From assembly GCA_937899645.1 (NCBI GenBank), contig CALCCD010000108.1, positions 38,378 to 102,377 on the forward strand: a DNA stretch of 64,000 nucleotides, read 5' to 3'. The translations under genes were made by a program, and so were the position numbers. How positions within the stretch are numbered: position 1 is the first letter of the stretch; every line of letters begins with the position of its first letter. This DNA comes from an uncultured cyanobacterium. GTDB lineage: Bacteria; Cyanobacteriota; Cyanobacteriia; Cyanobacteriales; Geitlerinemataceae. Under the pieces are notes generated by a model. That model worked only from the letters and a program-made list of their open reading frames with translations. It made no database searches and had not been told where the DNA came from. Shown piece by piece: positions 10,461 to 18,853 of this stretch.

Positions 10461-11351
10461 ATGTCTAAGGCCGAACACCTCGCACTGCTCAAGCAAGGCG
10501 TCAACGTCTGGAACGCTTGGCGCGCCGACAACCCCGACATTCGCGCAAATTTGTTTCGCGCCGACCTGGAGGGGATGTACCTGGCGGGCGTCAACCTGAG
10601 CAAGGTCGATCTGAGGCGGGCGCGGCTCGGGAAAGCGTTTTTGCGATCGGCAGACCTCTCGGAGGCGTATCTGCTGGGCGCAGACCTGTCCGGAGCCGAC
10701 CTGAAGCAGGCGATGCTGCGCAAGGCCATACTGCGCGAGGCGAACTTGTCCGGGGCAGACCTGTCGAGCGCCGACCTGACAGCCACCTATCTTTCTGAGG
10801 CCAACCTAACCGGCGCGTCCTTGTCCGACGTCCGGCTCGATCGCACGCTGCTCACCGGTGCGTGTATCGCCAACTGGCATATCGACAATCCCGCGCAGCT
10901 CGAACGCGTCATCTGCGACTACATCTATCTCAAGCCCAACCAGCAGGAGTGTCGCCCGCGCCTGGGCTCCTTCGGGCCGGGCGAGCTGGTGAACCTGTGC
11001 CAGCGAACGATCGCCACCCTCGATATCGAGTTTCAAGACGGCCTGGACTGGGCGGCGTGCCTGGTGGCGCTGCAGGCGATGCAGGCCAGCTCGGACTTTA
11101 GCAGCATCCGACTCCGCAGCCTCGAGCAGATCGAGGAAGGCCGCCTGGCCGTGGGGCTGCGCCTGCCCGCCTTTGCCGATCGCGACGCCGTCCGCAGCAC
11201 CTTTTTGCAGGAATACCATCGCAAGCTCGAGGCGATCGAGCAGCAGTACCGCGAAGCGGGCTTTGACGACACTCAAATTGAAGCGTTCCGCGCCGCTTCG
11301 ACCGATCTCGGCGAGCTGTGCCAGTTTCTGGCAACACGGCAGATCGTTTAG
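10461..11351 (+). CDS. Pentapeptide-repeat protein with C-terminal helical domain
   Basis: A 296-residue cytoplasmic protein 24 bases after the TpsB gene. Residues ~30-135 are tandem A(D/N)LxX pentapeptides (FRADLEGMYLAGVNLSKVDL, GADLSGADLKQAML), which fold as a right-handed quadrilateral beta helix. The C-terminal ~150 residues are non-repetitive and predicted helical (EYHRKLEAIEQQYREAG). Function is unknown; the family is abundant in cyanobacteria. The following gene also encodes pentapeptides but is exported. Confidence 0.85.
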   Translation: MSKAEHLALLKQGVNVWNAWRADNPDIRANLFRADLEGMYLAGVNLSKVDLRRARLGKAFLRSADLSEAYLLGADLSGADLKQAMLRKAILREANLSGADLSSADLTATYLSEANLTGASLSDVRLDRTLLTGACIANWHIDNPAQLERVICDYIYLKPNQQECRPRLGSFGPGELVNLCQRTIATLDIEFQDGLDWAACLVALQAMQASSDFSSIRLRSLEQIEEGRLAVGLRLPAFADRDAVRSTFLQEYHRKLEAIEQQYREAGFDDTQIEAFRAASTDLGELCQFLATRQIV

Positions 11352-11466
11352 AGTCGCCCATCGATATCTTGCTGATTTCCCGGCGGGCAAGCGCGTCAGG
11401 GCGGCCCCGTGCGAAGATTGGCAAAGAATAGTAAAGAACCCCGCCGCCCCCCCAGCGATCTGAGCG

Positions 11467-11976
11467 ATGAAGCCGACGACGAACCGCCCCCTTCCTTCCG
11501 CAAACCAGTTTCTGACCGCCATCTGCAGCCTGCTTCTCGCCTGCTTGGCTTGGGTTGCCGCGCCCGCCCTGGCCGTCGAGGACTTCACCTACGCCGACAG
11601 TCCGGGAGCCGATCTCTCCGAGCGCGACCTGGCCGGAGCCTCGCTGGCAGCGGCCAACTTGCGCGATGCCGACCTTCACGGCTCGAATATCTACGCGGGC
11701 TTCTTGACTAAGGCAACGCTGAGCGGTGCAAACCTGAGTGGGACGAACCTGTCTGAGACCTTTGCCGATCGCGTCCACTTCGAGCGCGCCGATTTGACCA
11801 ACGCGGTGTTTACCGACGCGATCGCCTCGGGCTCGTCGTTCTACGAAGCCAAAATCGAAGGTGCGGACTTCTCCGGCACGATCCTCGATCGCGCCCAGCA
11901 GATCCGCCTGTGCGAATACGCCGATGGCGTTAACCCGACAACTGGCGTTGCGACCCGCGACGGCCTCGGCTGTTAG
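11467..11976 (+). CDS. Exported (probably lumenal) pentapeptide-repeat protein
   Basis: A 169-residue protein with a clear signal peptide: a basic start, the hydrophobic core FLTAICSLLLACLAWVAAP and an ALA-V cleavage-like site. The mature part is almost entirely pentapeptide repeats (GADLSERDLAGASLAAANL, GANLSGTNLSET). The C-terminal cap has two cysteines, LCEYADGVNPTTGVATRDGL then GC, like thylakoid-lumen pentapeptide proteins TL15/TL17 of plants and cyanobacteria. Lumenal location is inferred. It follows the previous gene by 115 bases on the same strand. Confidence 0.85.
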   Translation: MKPTTNRPLPSANQFLTAICSLLLACLAWVAAPALAVEDFTYADSPGADLSERDLAGASLAAANLRDADLHGSNIYAGFLTKATLSGANLSGTNLSETFADRVHFERADLTNAVFTDAIASGSSFYEAKIEGADFSGTILDRAQQIRLCEYADGVNPTTGVATRDGLGC

Positions 11977-12119
11977 TCGTTCTTCCCAAAACAGCCCGTC
12001 AGCTTTCCGATCGCAGCTTTAAGCAGAGCGGTTGTGGCTCGATCGTAGCCGGATCGCGACTCGATCTCGACCGGAACGCGGCCAGATCGCAGCGATTCGG
12101 GCAGGGCTGGAGTGCTAGC

Positions 12120-13499
12120 ATGATGCGAGCCATCCCCCTGCGCGAATCGCTGAGAAAACCTATGGATCTACGCGGAATCGACGTTTCTGACTATCAGGGA
12201 CAGGTGAACTGGAAAGCAGTGGCCGACTCCGGCGTGGGCTACGCGATCGCCAAATCCACCGAGGGCGCGACCTTTATTGCCGACACTTTCGCCCGCAACT
12301 GGCGCGAAATCCGCGCAGCGGGAATCGTACGCGGCGCATACCACTTCTACCGCCCGCAAACCGACGCCGTCGCTCAGGCGCAGAATTTCCTCAACGTCGT
12401 CAAGCTCGAGCCGGGAGATTTGCCTGCCGTACTCGATATCGAGCGCACGGATAACATGAGCGCCGACAGCATCTTCGCCGGGATGCAAACCTGGCTCGAT
12501 ATCGTCGAGGAAGCCACCCAGCGCCGCCCGATCGTCTACACCTACCCCGGATTTTGGGAGCGCCTCGGCAACTCCCAGCGCTTCGCCGACTACCCACTCT
12601 GGATCGCCCACTACACCAGCGACCCCGAGCCCTGGGTGACTGGCGGTTGGGACGCCTGGACGCTGTGGCAGTACACCGATCGCGGCAATATTAACGGCGT
12701 GGTCGGTGGCGTCGATGTCAACCGCTACAACCTGCCGAAGACGGGCAAGCGCGGCTCGGATGTCAATCTGATCCAGCGCCGCCTGAAAGAGCGCGGCATC
12801 GATCCGGGCGTTATCGACGGCATCTTCGGCCAAAATACGAAAACCGCCGTCGAGATTTTCCAGCGGCGCGCCAGCCTGACGATCTCCGGCGAGGTCGATC
12901 CGCGAACCTGGGCCTACCTGCTCGATGCCAGCACCGACGTTTCTGGCGACGTTTCCGGCGATGGCACAACGCCCTCAGACGACCTGCCGATCTTTACGCC
13001 AATCCTGGACGAGCCGGTCAAAGACATCGCACCGGCACCCGAAACGCCCGTCGTCAGCGTGCCCGAAGCGGCGGGCGCGATCTCGCTGATCGACGTGACG
13101 AAGTACTACCAAAACCTGTCGCATCAGGTGCAGGCGCTGGACTGGCTCCAGGAGCAGGTTCCCGCCGCGACACTGCTAGAGTTCGCGCGGCGCTGGCGTA
13201 ACGTGCCCAGTACCAGCGACCCGATTCGGCTGGTGAACGTAGCGCGCTATTACCAGGGGCTGGCAAGTCAAAATCAAGCGCTGATCTGGCTCCAGGCCCA
13301 GCTCCCCAGCACGACGATCGCGACGTTTGCCGAGCGCTGGCGCGATGTGGCCCCGACGGTGTCGCCCGCGCTGAAGCTGGTCGATGCGGCCAAGTACTAC
13401 CAGGGCATGCCCCAGCAGCAGCAGGCGTTTGCATGGCTTCAGCAGCAGCTTTCAGCGACGCAAGTGGCCGAGTTCGCTCGCCTTTGGCGCAATCAGTAG
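12120..13499 (+). CDS. GH25 muramidase with peptidoglycan-binding domain and C-terminal repeats
   Basis: Residues ~15-210 form a glycoside hydrolase family 25 domain: RGIDVSDYQGQVNW, YAIAKSTEGATF, GAYHFYRP and the catalytic-type AVLDIERTD. A PG_binding_1 domain follows at ~215-275 (GSDVNLIQRRLKERGIDPG, GIFGQNTKTAVEIFQRR). A Pro/Asp-rich linker leads to three ~48-residue repeats listed separately. The enzyme cleaves the MurNAc-GlcNAc bond. No signal peptide is visible, so export is unexplained. ATG 12120 has GGAG seven bases upstream; ATG 12162 would start directly before the catalytic domain. Confidence 0.88.
   Translation: MMRAIPLRESLRKPMDLRGIDVSDYQGQVNWKAVADSGVGYAIAKSTEGATFIADTFARNWREIRAAGIVRGAYHFYRPQTDAVAQAQNFLNVVKLEPGDLPAVLDIERTDNMSADSIFAGMQTWLDIVEEATQRRPIVYTYPGFWERLGNSQRFADYPLWIAHYTSDPEPWVTGGWDAWTLWQYTDRGNINGVVGGVDVNRYNLPKTGKRGSDVNLIQRRLKERGIDPGVIDGIFGQNTKTAVEIFQRRASLTISGEVDPRTWAYLLDASTDVSGDVSGDGTTPSDDLPIFTPILDEPVKDIAPAPETPVVSVPEAAGAISLIDVTKYYQNLSHQVQALDWLQEQVPAATLLEFARRWRNVPSTSDPIRLVNVARYYQGLASQNQALIWLQAQLPSTTIATFAERWRDVAPTVSPALKLVDAAKYYQGMPQQQQAFAWLQQQLSATQVAEFARLWRNQ
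13086..13499 (+). repeat. Three ~48-residue protein repeats in the GH25 enzyme
   Basis: Repeats begin at 13086, 13230 and 13377. Each has the pattern L(I/V)(D/N)(V/A)xxYYQ, then QAxxWLQxQ(V/L/ )(P/S), then F A xR WR. The third copy ends the protein. Each looks like two short helices. I do not recognise the domain; its position suggests cell-wall targeting. Confidence 0.8.
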
Positions 13500-13687
13500 C
13501 GCAACCAGCAGACGTTCACACGACTCAAGGAGTTCGATCGTGAGGTTTGGGCGCGATTTGGAGCCGCTCGGCCATTGTCCGGTGGATTTTAGCGGACACT
13601 TTCTTTAGATTTGTTTCTAAACTTGATAGAGCCGCCGAAATCGCAGCCGAAATCGCAGCGGCTCTATTCGCCTTCAATCGCCGCCCC

Positions 13688-14455
13688 ATGATGACCCCCG
13701 CCACGTCTCCGCTGCCGATCGACCTCGACACCACGATCGCCCAGGCCCGCCGCGCCACCCGTGCCGCCCTCGAAGCAGGCCAAACCCTGATTCAGGTCGA
13801 GCTGCTCGTCGGCGAACTGAAGGCCCAAACGATCGCCGAGCAGTTTTTGCCGGAGCTGCTGGACACGGGCAAGACGCTGCGGGTGATGTTTCCGGATATG
13901 GGCGCGACGGCGCTGGCGCGGCGCGACTGGGGCGAGGAGCAGTTTAAAATCTCCGATCTGGGTAGCCCGCGCCGCCCGGTGGAAACGCAAATCCACGAAG
14001 ACGACGAGTGCTTTCTGGTGGTCGAGCCGTCGGATGTAGAAATCGCCCAGGTCGAGAAGCTCTACATCGCCGCCGAGGGGCGTCCGGTGGTGATGCTCCT
14101 GCCGCGCCTGGAGAGCGTCGCGACGATCGGCATCGGCTACGCAGGCCGTCAACTGCGCGATCGTTTCCTGAGCAAAATTGAAACCTGCTACTACATTCGC
14201 CCTCTAGATGGCGCAGTGCTGTATCGCGCCTACCCGTCGCTCTGGCAGGTGTGGGGCGATGCGCCGCCGCCCGTTCTGGGCGAGGTGCTGCTGGCCGAAA
14301 CGCCAACCAAGCCCGCCGGAGAAGCGCTCGATCGCATCCTGATGGGAGAAGATGAAGACAGCGCCGATCGCGAGTCGCCGAACGCCGAGCGCCCGAAAAA
14401 GTCCCCCGGACTGATGGCGGGGCTACAAAATTTCCTCAAGGCGCTCAGCCAGTAG
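13688..14455 (+). CDS. DUF1995 family protein
   Basis: A 255-residue soluble protein of the DUF1995 family, found in cyanobacteria and plastids. Matching blocks are IDLDTTIAQARRATRAALEA near the start, LRVMFPDMGATALARRDW, CFLVVEPSDVEIAQVEKLY and CYYIRPLDGAVLYRAYP. A plant member (LPA3) takes part in photosystem II assembly, but no function can be assigned here. The frame is open to 13547, yet homology starts at the ATG at 13688 or 13691. The C-terminal tail (DEDSADRESPNAERPKKSPG) is acidic and variable. Confidence 0.85.
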   Translation: MMTPATSPLPIDLDTTIAQARRATRAALEAGQTLIQVELLVGELKAQTIAEQFLPELLDTGKTLRVMFPDMGATALARRDWGEEQFKISDLGSPRRPVETQIHEDDECFLVVEPSDVEIAQVEKLYIAAEGRPVVMLLPRLESVATIGIGYAGRQLRDRFLSKIETCYYIRPLDGAVLYRAYPSLWQVWGDAPPPVLGEVLLAETPTKPAGEALDRILMGEDEDSADRESPNAERPKKSPGLMAGLQNFLKALSQ

Positions 14456-14563
14456 CCTGACGGCCAAACGGCTGCGGGGAATCTGCGAGCTGAGTGAGCA
14501 GCTAAGCAACGAGCTGAACCTGGCCCGCGATCGCGACTGTTTCTGCCTATCCCCGCACCTGCC

Positions 14564-15370
14564 TTGGACGACGCGACCGACGCCCTTTTGAACCCGACTT
14601 CTCGACGTAGCTCCGCGCCTGTCGCCCAGCGCCGCCTCGCGGTCGGTGACGTCCACGGCCACTACGACACGCTCCAGCGCCTGCTCGAGTTTGCAGGCGT
14701 GGCGGACGGCGATCGCATCGATTTTCTCGGCGACTTGATCGATCGCGGCCCCGACAGCCGCCAAACCCTCGAACTCGTTCGCACGACGCCGAACTTCCAC
14801 ACGATTCGCGGCAACCACGAGGAGATGGCGATCGCCGCCTTCGAGCAGAGCCCACCTGACGATCGCGCCTTGGAAAATTGGCTGCGGAGCGGTGGTAACA
14901 CGACTTTAGAAAGCTACCCCGATCGCGACGAGCTTTACGAGCACGTGCTCTGGCTGCGCGAGTGCCCGCTGTATCGCGACCTGGGCGACTACTGGCTCGT
15001 CCACGCTGGTCTCGACCCACAGCGCGATGTGGCGGCGCAGAGCGCGCGCGAGTTTTGCTGGATTCGCGACCCGTTCCACCGCACACCGGCCCCGCCCTTT
15101 GATGACAAGCTGATAATCATCGGCCATACGATTTCGTTTACCTTCCTCGGCGTGCAGGTGGGCCAATTGGCACTCGGTCAGGGCTGGCTCGATATCGACA
15201 CCGGCGCGTATACCCTAGAGAGCGGCTGGCTGACGGCGCTCGACCTGGGCGATCGGCGCGTCTACCAAGCTAACGTCTGGACGAAGCGCACGCGCTCGCT
15301 GAGCTGGGAAGAAGCCACGATCGAAATTGACCCCGAACGGGTGCGTCCGCGTCGATTTATCGTCAAATAG
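14564..15370 (+). CDS. Serine/threonine-phosphatase-like metallophosphoesterase
   Basis: A 268-residue calcineurin-like phosphoesterase. All metal-ligand motifs of the PPP family are present in order: GDVHGHYDT, GDLIDRGPDS, GNHEEM, then VHAGLDP and IIGHT. It may dephosphorylate proteins or cleave dinucleoside polyphosphates like ApaH/PrpE; the sequence does not decide. The first usable start is TTG at 14564; there is no ATG before the catalytic GDVHGH, which begins near residue 28. The short N-terminus makes this start plausible. Confidence 0.83.
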   Translation: MDDATDALLNPTSRRSSAPVAQRRLAVGDVHGHYDTLQRLLEFAGVADGDRIDFLGDLIDRGPDSRQTLELVRTTPNFHTIRGNHEEMAIAAFEQSPPDDRALENWLRSGGNTTLESYPDRDELYEHVLWLRECPLYRDLGDYWLVHAGLDPQRDVAAQSAREFCWIRDPFHRTPAPPFDDKLIIIGHTISFTFLGVQVGQLALGQGWLDIDTGAYTLESGWLTALDLGDRRVYQANVWTKRTRSLSWEEATIEIDPERVRPRRFIVK

Positions 15371-15540
15371 CGTACGGAATCGATCGCGATGGCGAAAAAT
15401 ACGGTCGCTCGAGCTGACAGACCTTGTAAGTACACCCAATTCACCCTTCGGAATTCGGAATGCAGTCAAGTTCTTTCGCTTCGATCGATCCGACAACCGC
15501 CACCTCCCCCCTGCCGATCGCCTGCTCGCGTACCTTTAGG

Positions 15541-16020
15541 ATGCCAGCCGACGTTGTGGCCCCGTGCCAGCGATGCGACACCGCCGCCCTGCACGCCCGT
15601 ATTCGCGGCTTTCGCAAGCGCTTCGAGCACCTCGACTTCGACCCGATCGTGACGCGCGCGCTGGGCGCGGATGCGAGCGCCAGCGGCTACGGCGCGATCG
15701 CTGCGAGCTGCTACCGCGACTTTTTGTGTCTGCTCGATCTATACCCAGAGCTGCTCCTGTCGCCGACGCCCCTGCTCGACGCGATCTGGCACGCCCATAT
15801 CCTGGATACGAGACGCTACCGCCAGGACTGCCATATCCTGTTCGGGCAGTTTCTCGACCACCAGCCCTGGGACGCCTCCCATGAGGCCCTGAACGGCACG
15901 TCATCAGCGCAGATGCGGTGGCTCTTCCGCTACCACTTCAACCGCGACCCCGAGATCGCAGTTGCTGACCGAAGCGCCTTCGCCACTGGGCCGGGAGCCT
16001 GCGGTCGCGGTGTCGCCTAG
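15541..16020 (+). CDS. GRDP-like (glycine-rich-domain-containing) protein
   Basis: A 159-residue protein. The block LLDAIWHAHILDTRRYRQDC followed by HILFGQFLDHQPW is diagnostic of the DUF1399/GRDP-like family, in which WHxHILDT and DC...G are invariant. A paired CQRC near the start may bind metal or be structural. Function is unknown. The frame is also open to an ATG at 15460; neither start has a clear ribosome site, and the extension is not conserved in appearance. Confidence 0.7.
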   Translation: MPADVVAPCQRCDTAALHARIRGFRKRFEHLDFDPIVTRALGADASASGYGAIAASCYRDFLCLLDLYPELLLSPTPLLDAIWHAHILDTRRYRQDCHILFGQFLDHQPWDASHEALNGTSSAQMRWLFRYHFNRDPEIAVADRSAFATGPGACGRGVA

Positions 16021-16150
16021 GCGCAGTCAGCGCCGCACCAATCGGGCGACTTGCGATGGCTGGGAAGGCCGATAAGTCCGAGCTGCTCCAAGCCGTCCAG
16101 CTTCTGGGACGCACGAACCGAAAGCGCTGGCCCCGTACCCCTTAACTACG

Positions 16151-18529
16151 TCAATCGACGCCAAACTGGACGAGCACCTCGCGCGCTTGGCTCTGCTGCC
16201 CGATTTGGGCAAAGGAATTCGCGGCCTTGCGCGCGGCCTCGCAGGCGTCTTTCGTAAGGCCGCGCTCGGCGCGTGCGTAGGCCAGAGATTGATAGTAGTA
16301 GCCCCAGGAACGCGAATCCTGGTGGCCTTCGAGGTAGCTAGAAGTTTGTCGGAGCCAGCTTTCGGCGGCGTCATAGCTGTCTTCATTTAAGGCGATCGCG
16401 GCTAGCCAATTAGTGGCATAGGCGCAAAACTGCTCCCAGCCGATGGCGCGAGCATGCTTGAGGACGCGGCTATAGCCGTCGCGAGCGCGGCTGTAGTCCT
16501 GATGGTTGAAGAAAATTTCGGCTTCGTAATAGTCGGCGCGGATTCGCTGGCGCTGTAGCTGTAGGCGCAGGCGATCGTCGAGGCGGAACCGATCGAGCCA
16601 GGTCAGGTGGGTGCGCTCGCGATCGATCCAGTCTTGCGCGCCGTCCAGATCGCCGCTTTCGAGGCAGAGCACCGTCCGTTCCAAGGCCAGCTCCGACTGA
16701 AACTCCTGCCACGCTCGCTCGGAGTCCGGATCGTTGCCCCGCGCTTCGTCACGCACTGCCTGGGCCAAGACGATCGCCCGCTCGAAGTCGGCTTCGGCGC
16801 GGACGTGGTGGCCGTCGCCTTCGGTCAGTGCCAGCGTCCAGGCCCGATCGCGCCAGAAGCGAGCTTGGGCGAGGCGATCGCCTTGCTGTTCGGCCCGCTC
16901 GATCGCCCAGTCGAGCCAGCGCAGCCGCTCTTGCCAGTAGCCGCGCAGGTGCGTGTAGCCCCGCAGCCCCGCCCAGAGATCGCGCACCCGATCGTAGTCG
17001 CCCCGATGGACGCACCACTCCAGCGCCGCCAGCCAGTTTTCCCACTCGCACTCGATCGCGGTGTAGTCCTGCCAGACCTTCCAATCGTCGGGCTCCAGGT
17101 CGGCGGCGAGGCGGCAGTAGCGCCCGATCCAACGCTCGTAGATCGCACCGCGATCGGCGCGCTCCTCCAGCTCGCGGCCCAGACACTCGCGCTCGAGGCG
17201 ACGGGCGATGCAGGTCTGGCGCACCGGGTCGTATTCGATCAGGTTCAGCTCTTGGAGAGCGACGGCGATCGCGGGCAGTGCCCCGGACTCGAGATCGGCC
17301 ACCTCCGCCAGGGCCTCGAGGCCGATGGGCTGGCGGAACAGACTGATGGTCGCTGCCACCCGCTGGGCGTCCCCGTCGAGCCGTTCGAGAGCCAGCTGGA
17401 TGTAGCCCGTCCAGCACTCCTCAGAGAATTCCTCCACGACCTGGCGCGGCCAGCGCCCGCTGGAGCCGACAAACAGCGACAGTGCCTTAACGATCGCGGC
17501 GGGGAACCCCTGGGCGGTTTCGAGCAGCCAGGCGCGATCGTCGGCTCCGAGCGGCAGGTTGCGGCTGCGGCTGCCACTATCGAGCAGCTCGCCACTGGCC
17601 TCGGCGGTTAGGGGCTGGAGCGGGATAATGCAGTTAAAGTCGAGCGCCGCCGTGCCGGTGGCGATCGTGCGGACGCTATCGGGAAGACCACCCAGCAAGC
17701 CCAACACCGCCGGAAGGTCGTCCACGCAGTCGAGATCGTCGATAACGAGCAGGGTGGGCGCGGCGGCCAGACGCTCGTAGAGCACGTTGCGATCGAGCTT
17801 GCTCACCTCGGAGTCGCGGGGCGAGCAGTGGCGAAGCATCTCGCGTTCGATCGCGTCGATCGAGCGCTGGGCGCGCCAGCGCGGCACTTTCAACGATCCA
17901 AAGCTCTGATGCGTTGCCGCGCAAATCGGGATGCAGCGCTCGAACCGCTCGGCGATCGCCGCGTGCCGCAAAATGGCGTCGGCGATCGTCGTTTTGCCCA
18001 GGCCCCGCGCCCCGCGTACGTACAAGTTTGGGTGGTCGTGCAGCGCCGCCAGGATGTGAGCCAGCTCGCGATCGCGCCCGATGCAGTCCGCACTCTGAGC
18101 GACGGGCAAATAAGATCTGCCGTGGACGTCTAGCTCGGGTGCCAGCGGCGTCGATGTACCCTCGCCGCTCACCGCCTCGGGCTTCAGCGCCAGCGCCTCG
18201 CAAAACTCGCCGAAGCGCCGCACCGACACACCGCGACAAAACCGGCGAAACGTCGGCAGCGAACACCCCCGCGCTAGCTCCGACGACTCGGGCAGTCGGT
18301 CGTTCTGGTAGGCGATTCGGCTCGCACGGGCGACGATATCGGCATCGGACTCCCGACAACTGTCGCGGGCTTCGAGAATCAGCCGCAGCCCCTCTTCGGA
18401 AGCCTCGCGCGTCTGCGTTCGATAGCGGCTCGGGCGCGATGTCCGCTTCTTCGGTTGGCGGCTTCTCCTCCTCGTGCTGGAGAGAGCGTTCGCGTCGGAT
18501 TTCTGGTTGGTTGGCAATTTGTCGGCCAT
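16151..18529 (-). CDS. HTH-STAND ATPase with C-terminal TPR-like repeats
   Basis: A 792-residue signal-transduction ATPase. Residues 1-40 are basic and disordered. At ~40-105 is an XRE-like helix-turn-helix module (GCSLPTFRRFCRGVSVRRFG, EFCEALALKPEAV) that often precedes cyanobacterial NB-ARC/WD40 proteins. The nucleotide-binding domain follows: P-loop GARGLGKTT near 173-181 and Walker B LLVIDDLD near 258-265. The following strand reads RTIATGTA, where NB-ARC proteins usually have a TSR arginine. From ~440 onward the sequence is helical and TPR-like (YSRVLKHARAIG, NSFAQIGQQSQARE). Such proteins oligomerise on ligand binding; the ligand and output are unknown. Confidence 0.8.
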   Translation of the reverse strand: MADKLPTNQKSDANALSSTRRRSRQPKKRTSRPSRYRTQTREASEEGLRLILEARDSCRESDADIVARASRIAYQNDRLPESSELARGCSLPTFRRFCRGVSVRRFGEFCEALALKPEAVSGEGTSTPLAPELDVHGRSYLPVAQSADCIGRDRELAHILAALHDHPNLYVRGARGLGKTTIADAILRHAAIAERFERCIPICAATHQSFGSLKVPRWRAQRSIDAIEREMLRHCSPRDSEVSKLDRNVLYERLAAAPTLLVIDDLDCVDDLPAVLGLLGGLPDSVRTIATGTAALDFNCIIPLQPLTAEASGELLDSGSRSRNLPLGADDRAWLLETAQGFPAAIVKALSLFVGSSGRWPRQVVEEFSEECWTGYIQLALERLDGDAQRVAATISLFRQPIGLEALAEVADLESGALPAIAVALQELNLIEYDPVRQTCIARRLERECLGRELEERADRGAIYERWIGRYCRLAADLEPDDWKVWQDYTAIECEWENWLAALEWCVHRGDYDRVRDLWAGLRGYTHLRGYWQERLRWLDWAIERAEQQGDRLAQARFWRDRAWTLALTEGDGHHVRAEADFERAIVLAQAVRDEARGNDPDSERAWQEFQSELALERTVLCLESGDLDGAQDWIDRERTHLTWLDRFRLDDRLRLQLQRQRIRADYYEAEIFFNHQDYSRARDGYSRVLKHARAIGWEQFCAYATNWLAAIALNEDSYDAAESWLRQTSSYLEGHQDSRSWGYYYQSLAYARAERGLTKDACEAARKAANSFAQIGQQSQAREVLVQFGVD

Positions 18530-18849
18530 GTGGAAGATATCCTCTCGATCGCAACAGTGCGAGCACCTGCACCAGCAAGGCCCGTAACAACGATTCTAAT
18601 CTTCGCGGCAGACTGAGCGATCGCAGGCTGCGAGCGACCAGGGCGCGATCGCCCAGTTTTTTCAGGACAGTCCACCTAATTCAACTCGCACGCCCCCCAA
18701 ACAGTCGTTCGCGAAGGCGTTTCATCAATTAGCAACAGACCCTTCACGGGGTAAGCAGGTGAGCGTCCGCCCCAAAAATCAAACTAGGGGCTGAACCACT
18801 TTCTGAGTAAAGTCTGAGTGAAGGCTGCAAGTTCGATCGAGCGCAGCCC
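18530..18849. other. STAND gene-prfC intergenic region
   Basis: About 320 bases without a supported gene. Most of the prfC-proximal half is a copy of the dispersed element listed at 18725-18853. The rest would contain the promoter of the STAND gene. Confidence 0.5.
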
Positions 18850-18853
18850 CTAG
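18725..18853. repeat. Dispersed ~120-bp element, copy 1
   Basis: Shares TCAATTAGC, then CAGAC-CTT, GGG-TAA-CAG, CCCAAAAA and CTAGGGGCTGAA in the same order with 43064-43181. It closes with the inverted repeat CTAGGGGCTG (18784-18793) and CAGCCCCTAG (18844-18853). The last arm contains the prfC stop codon (18850-18852). Confidence 0.7.

Noticed and set aside
16607..17611. 334-codon plus-strand frame
   Set aside because: Antisense to the STAND ATPase; no motifs and biased composition.
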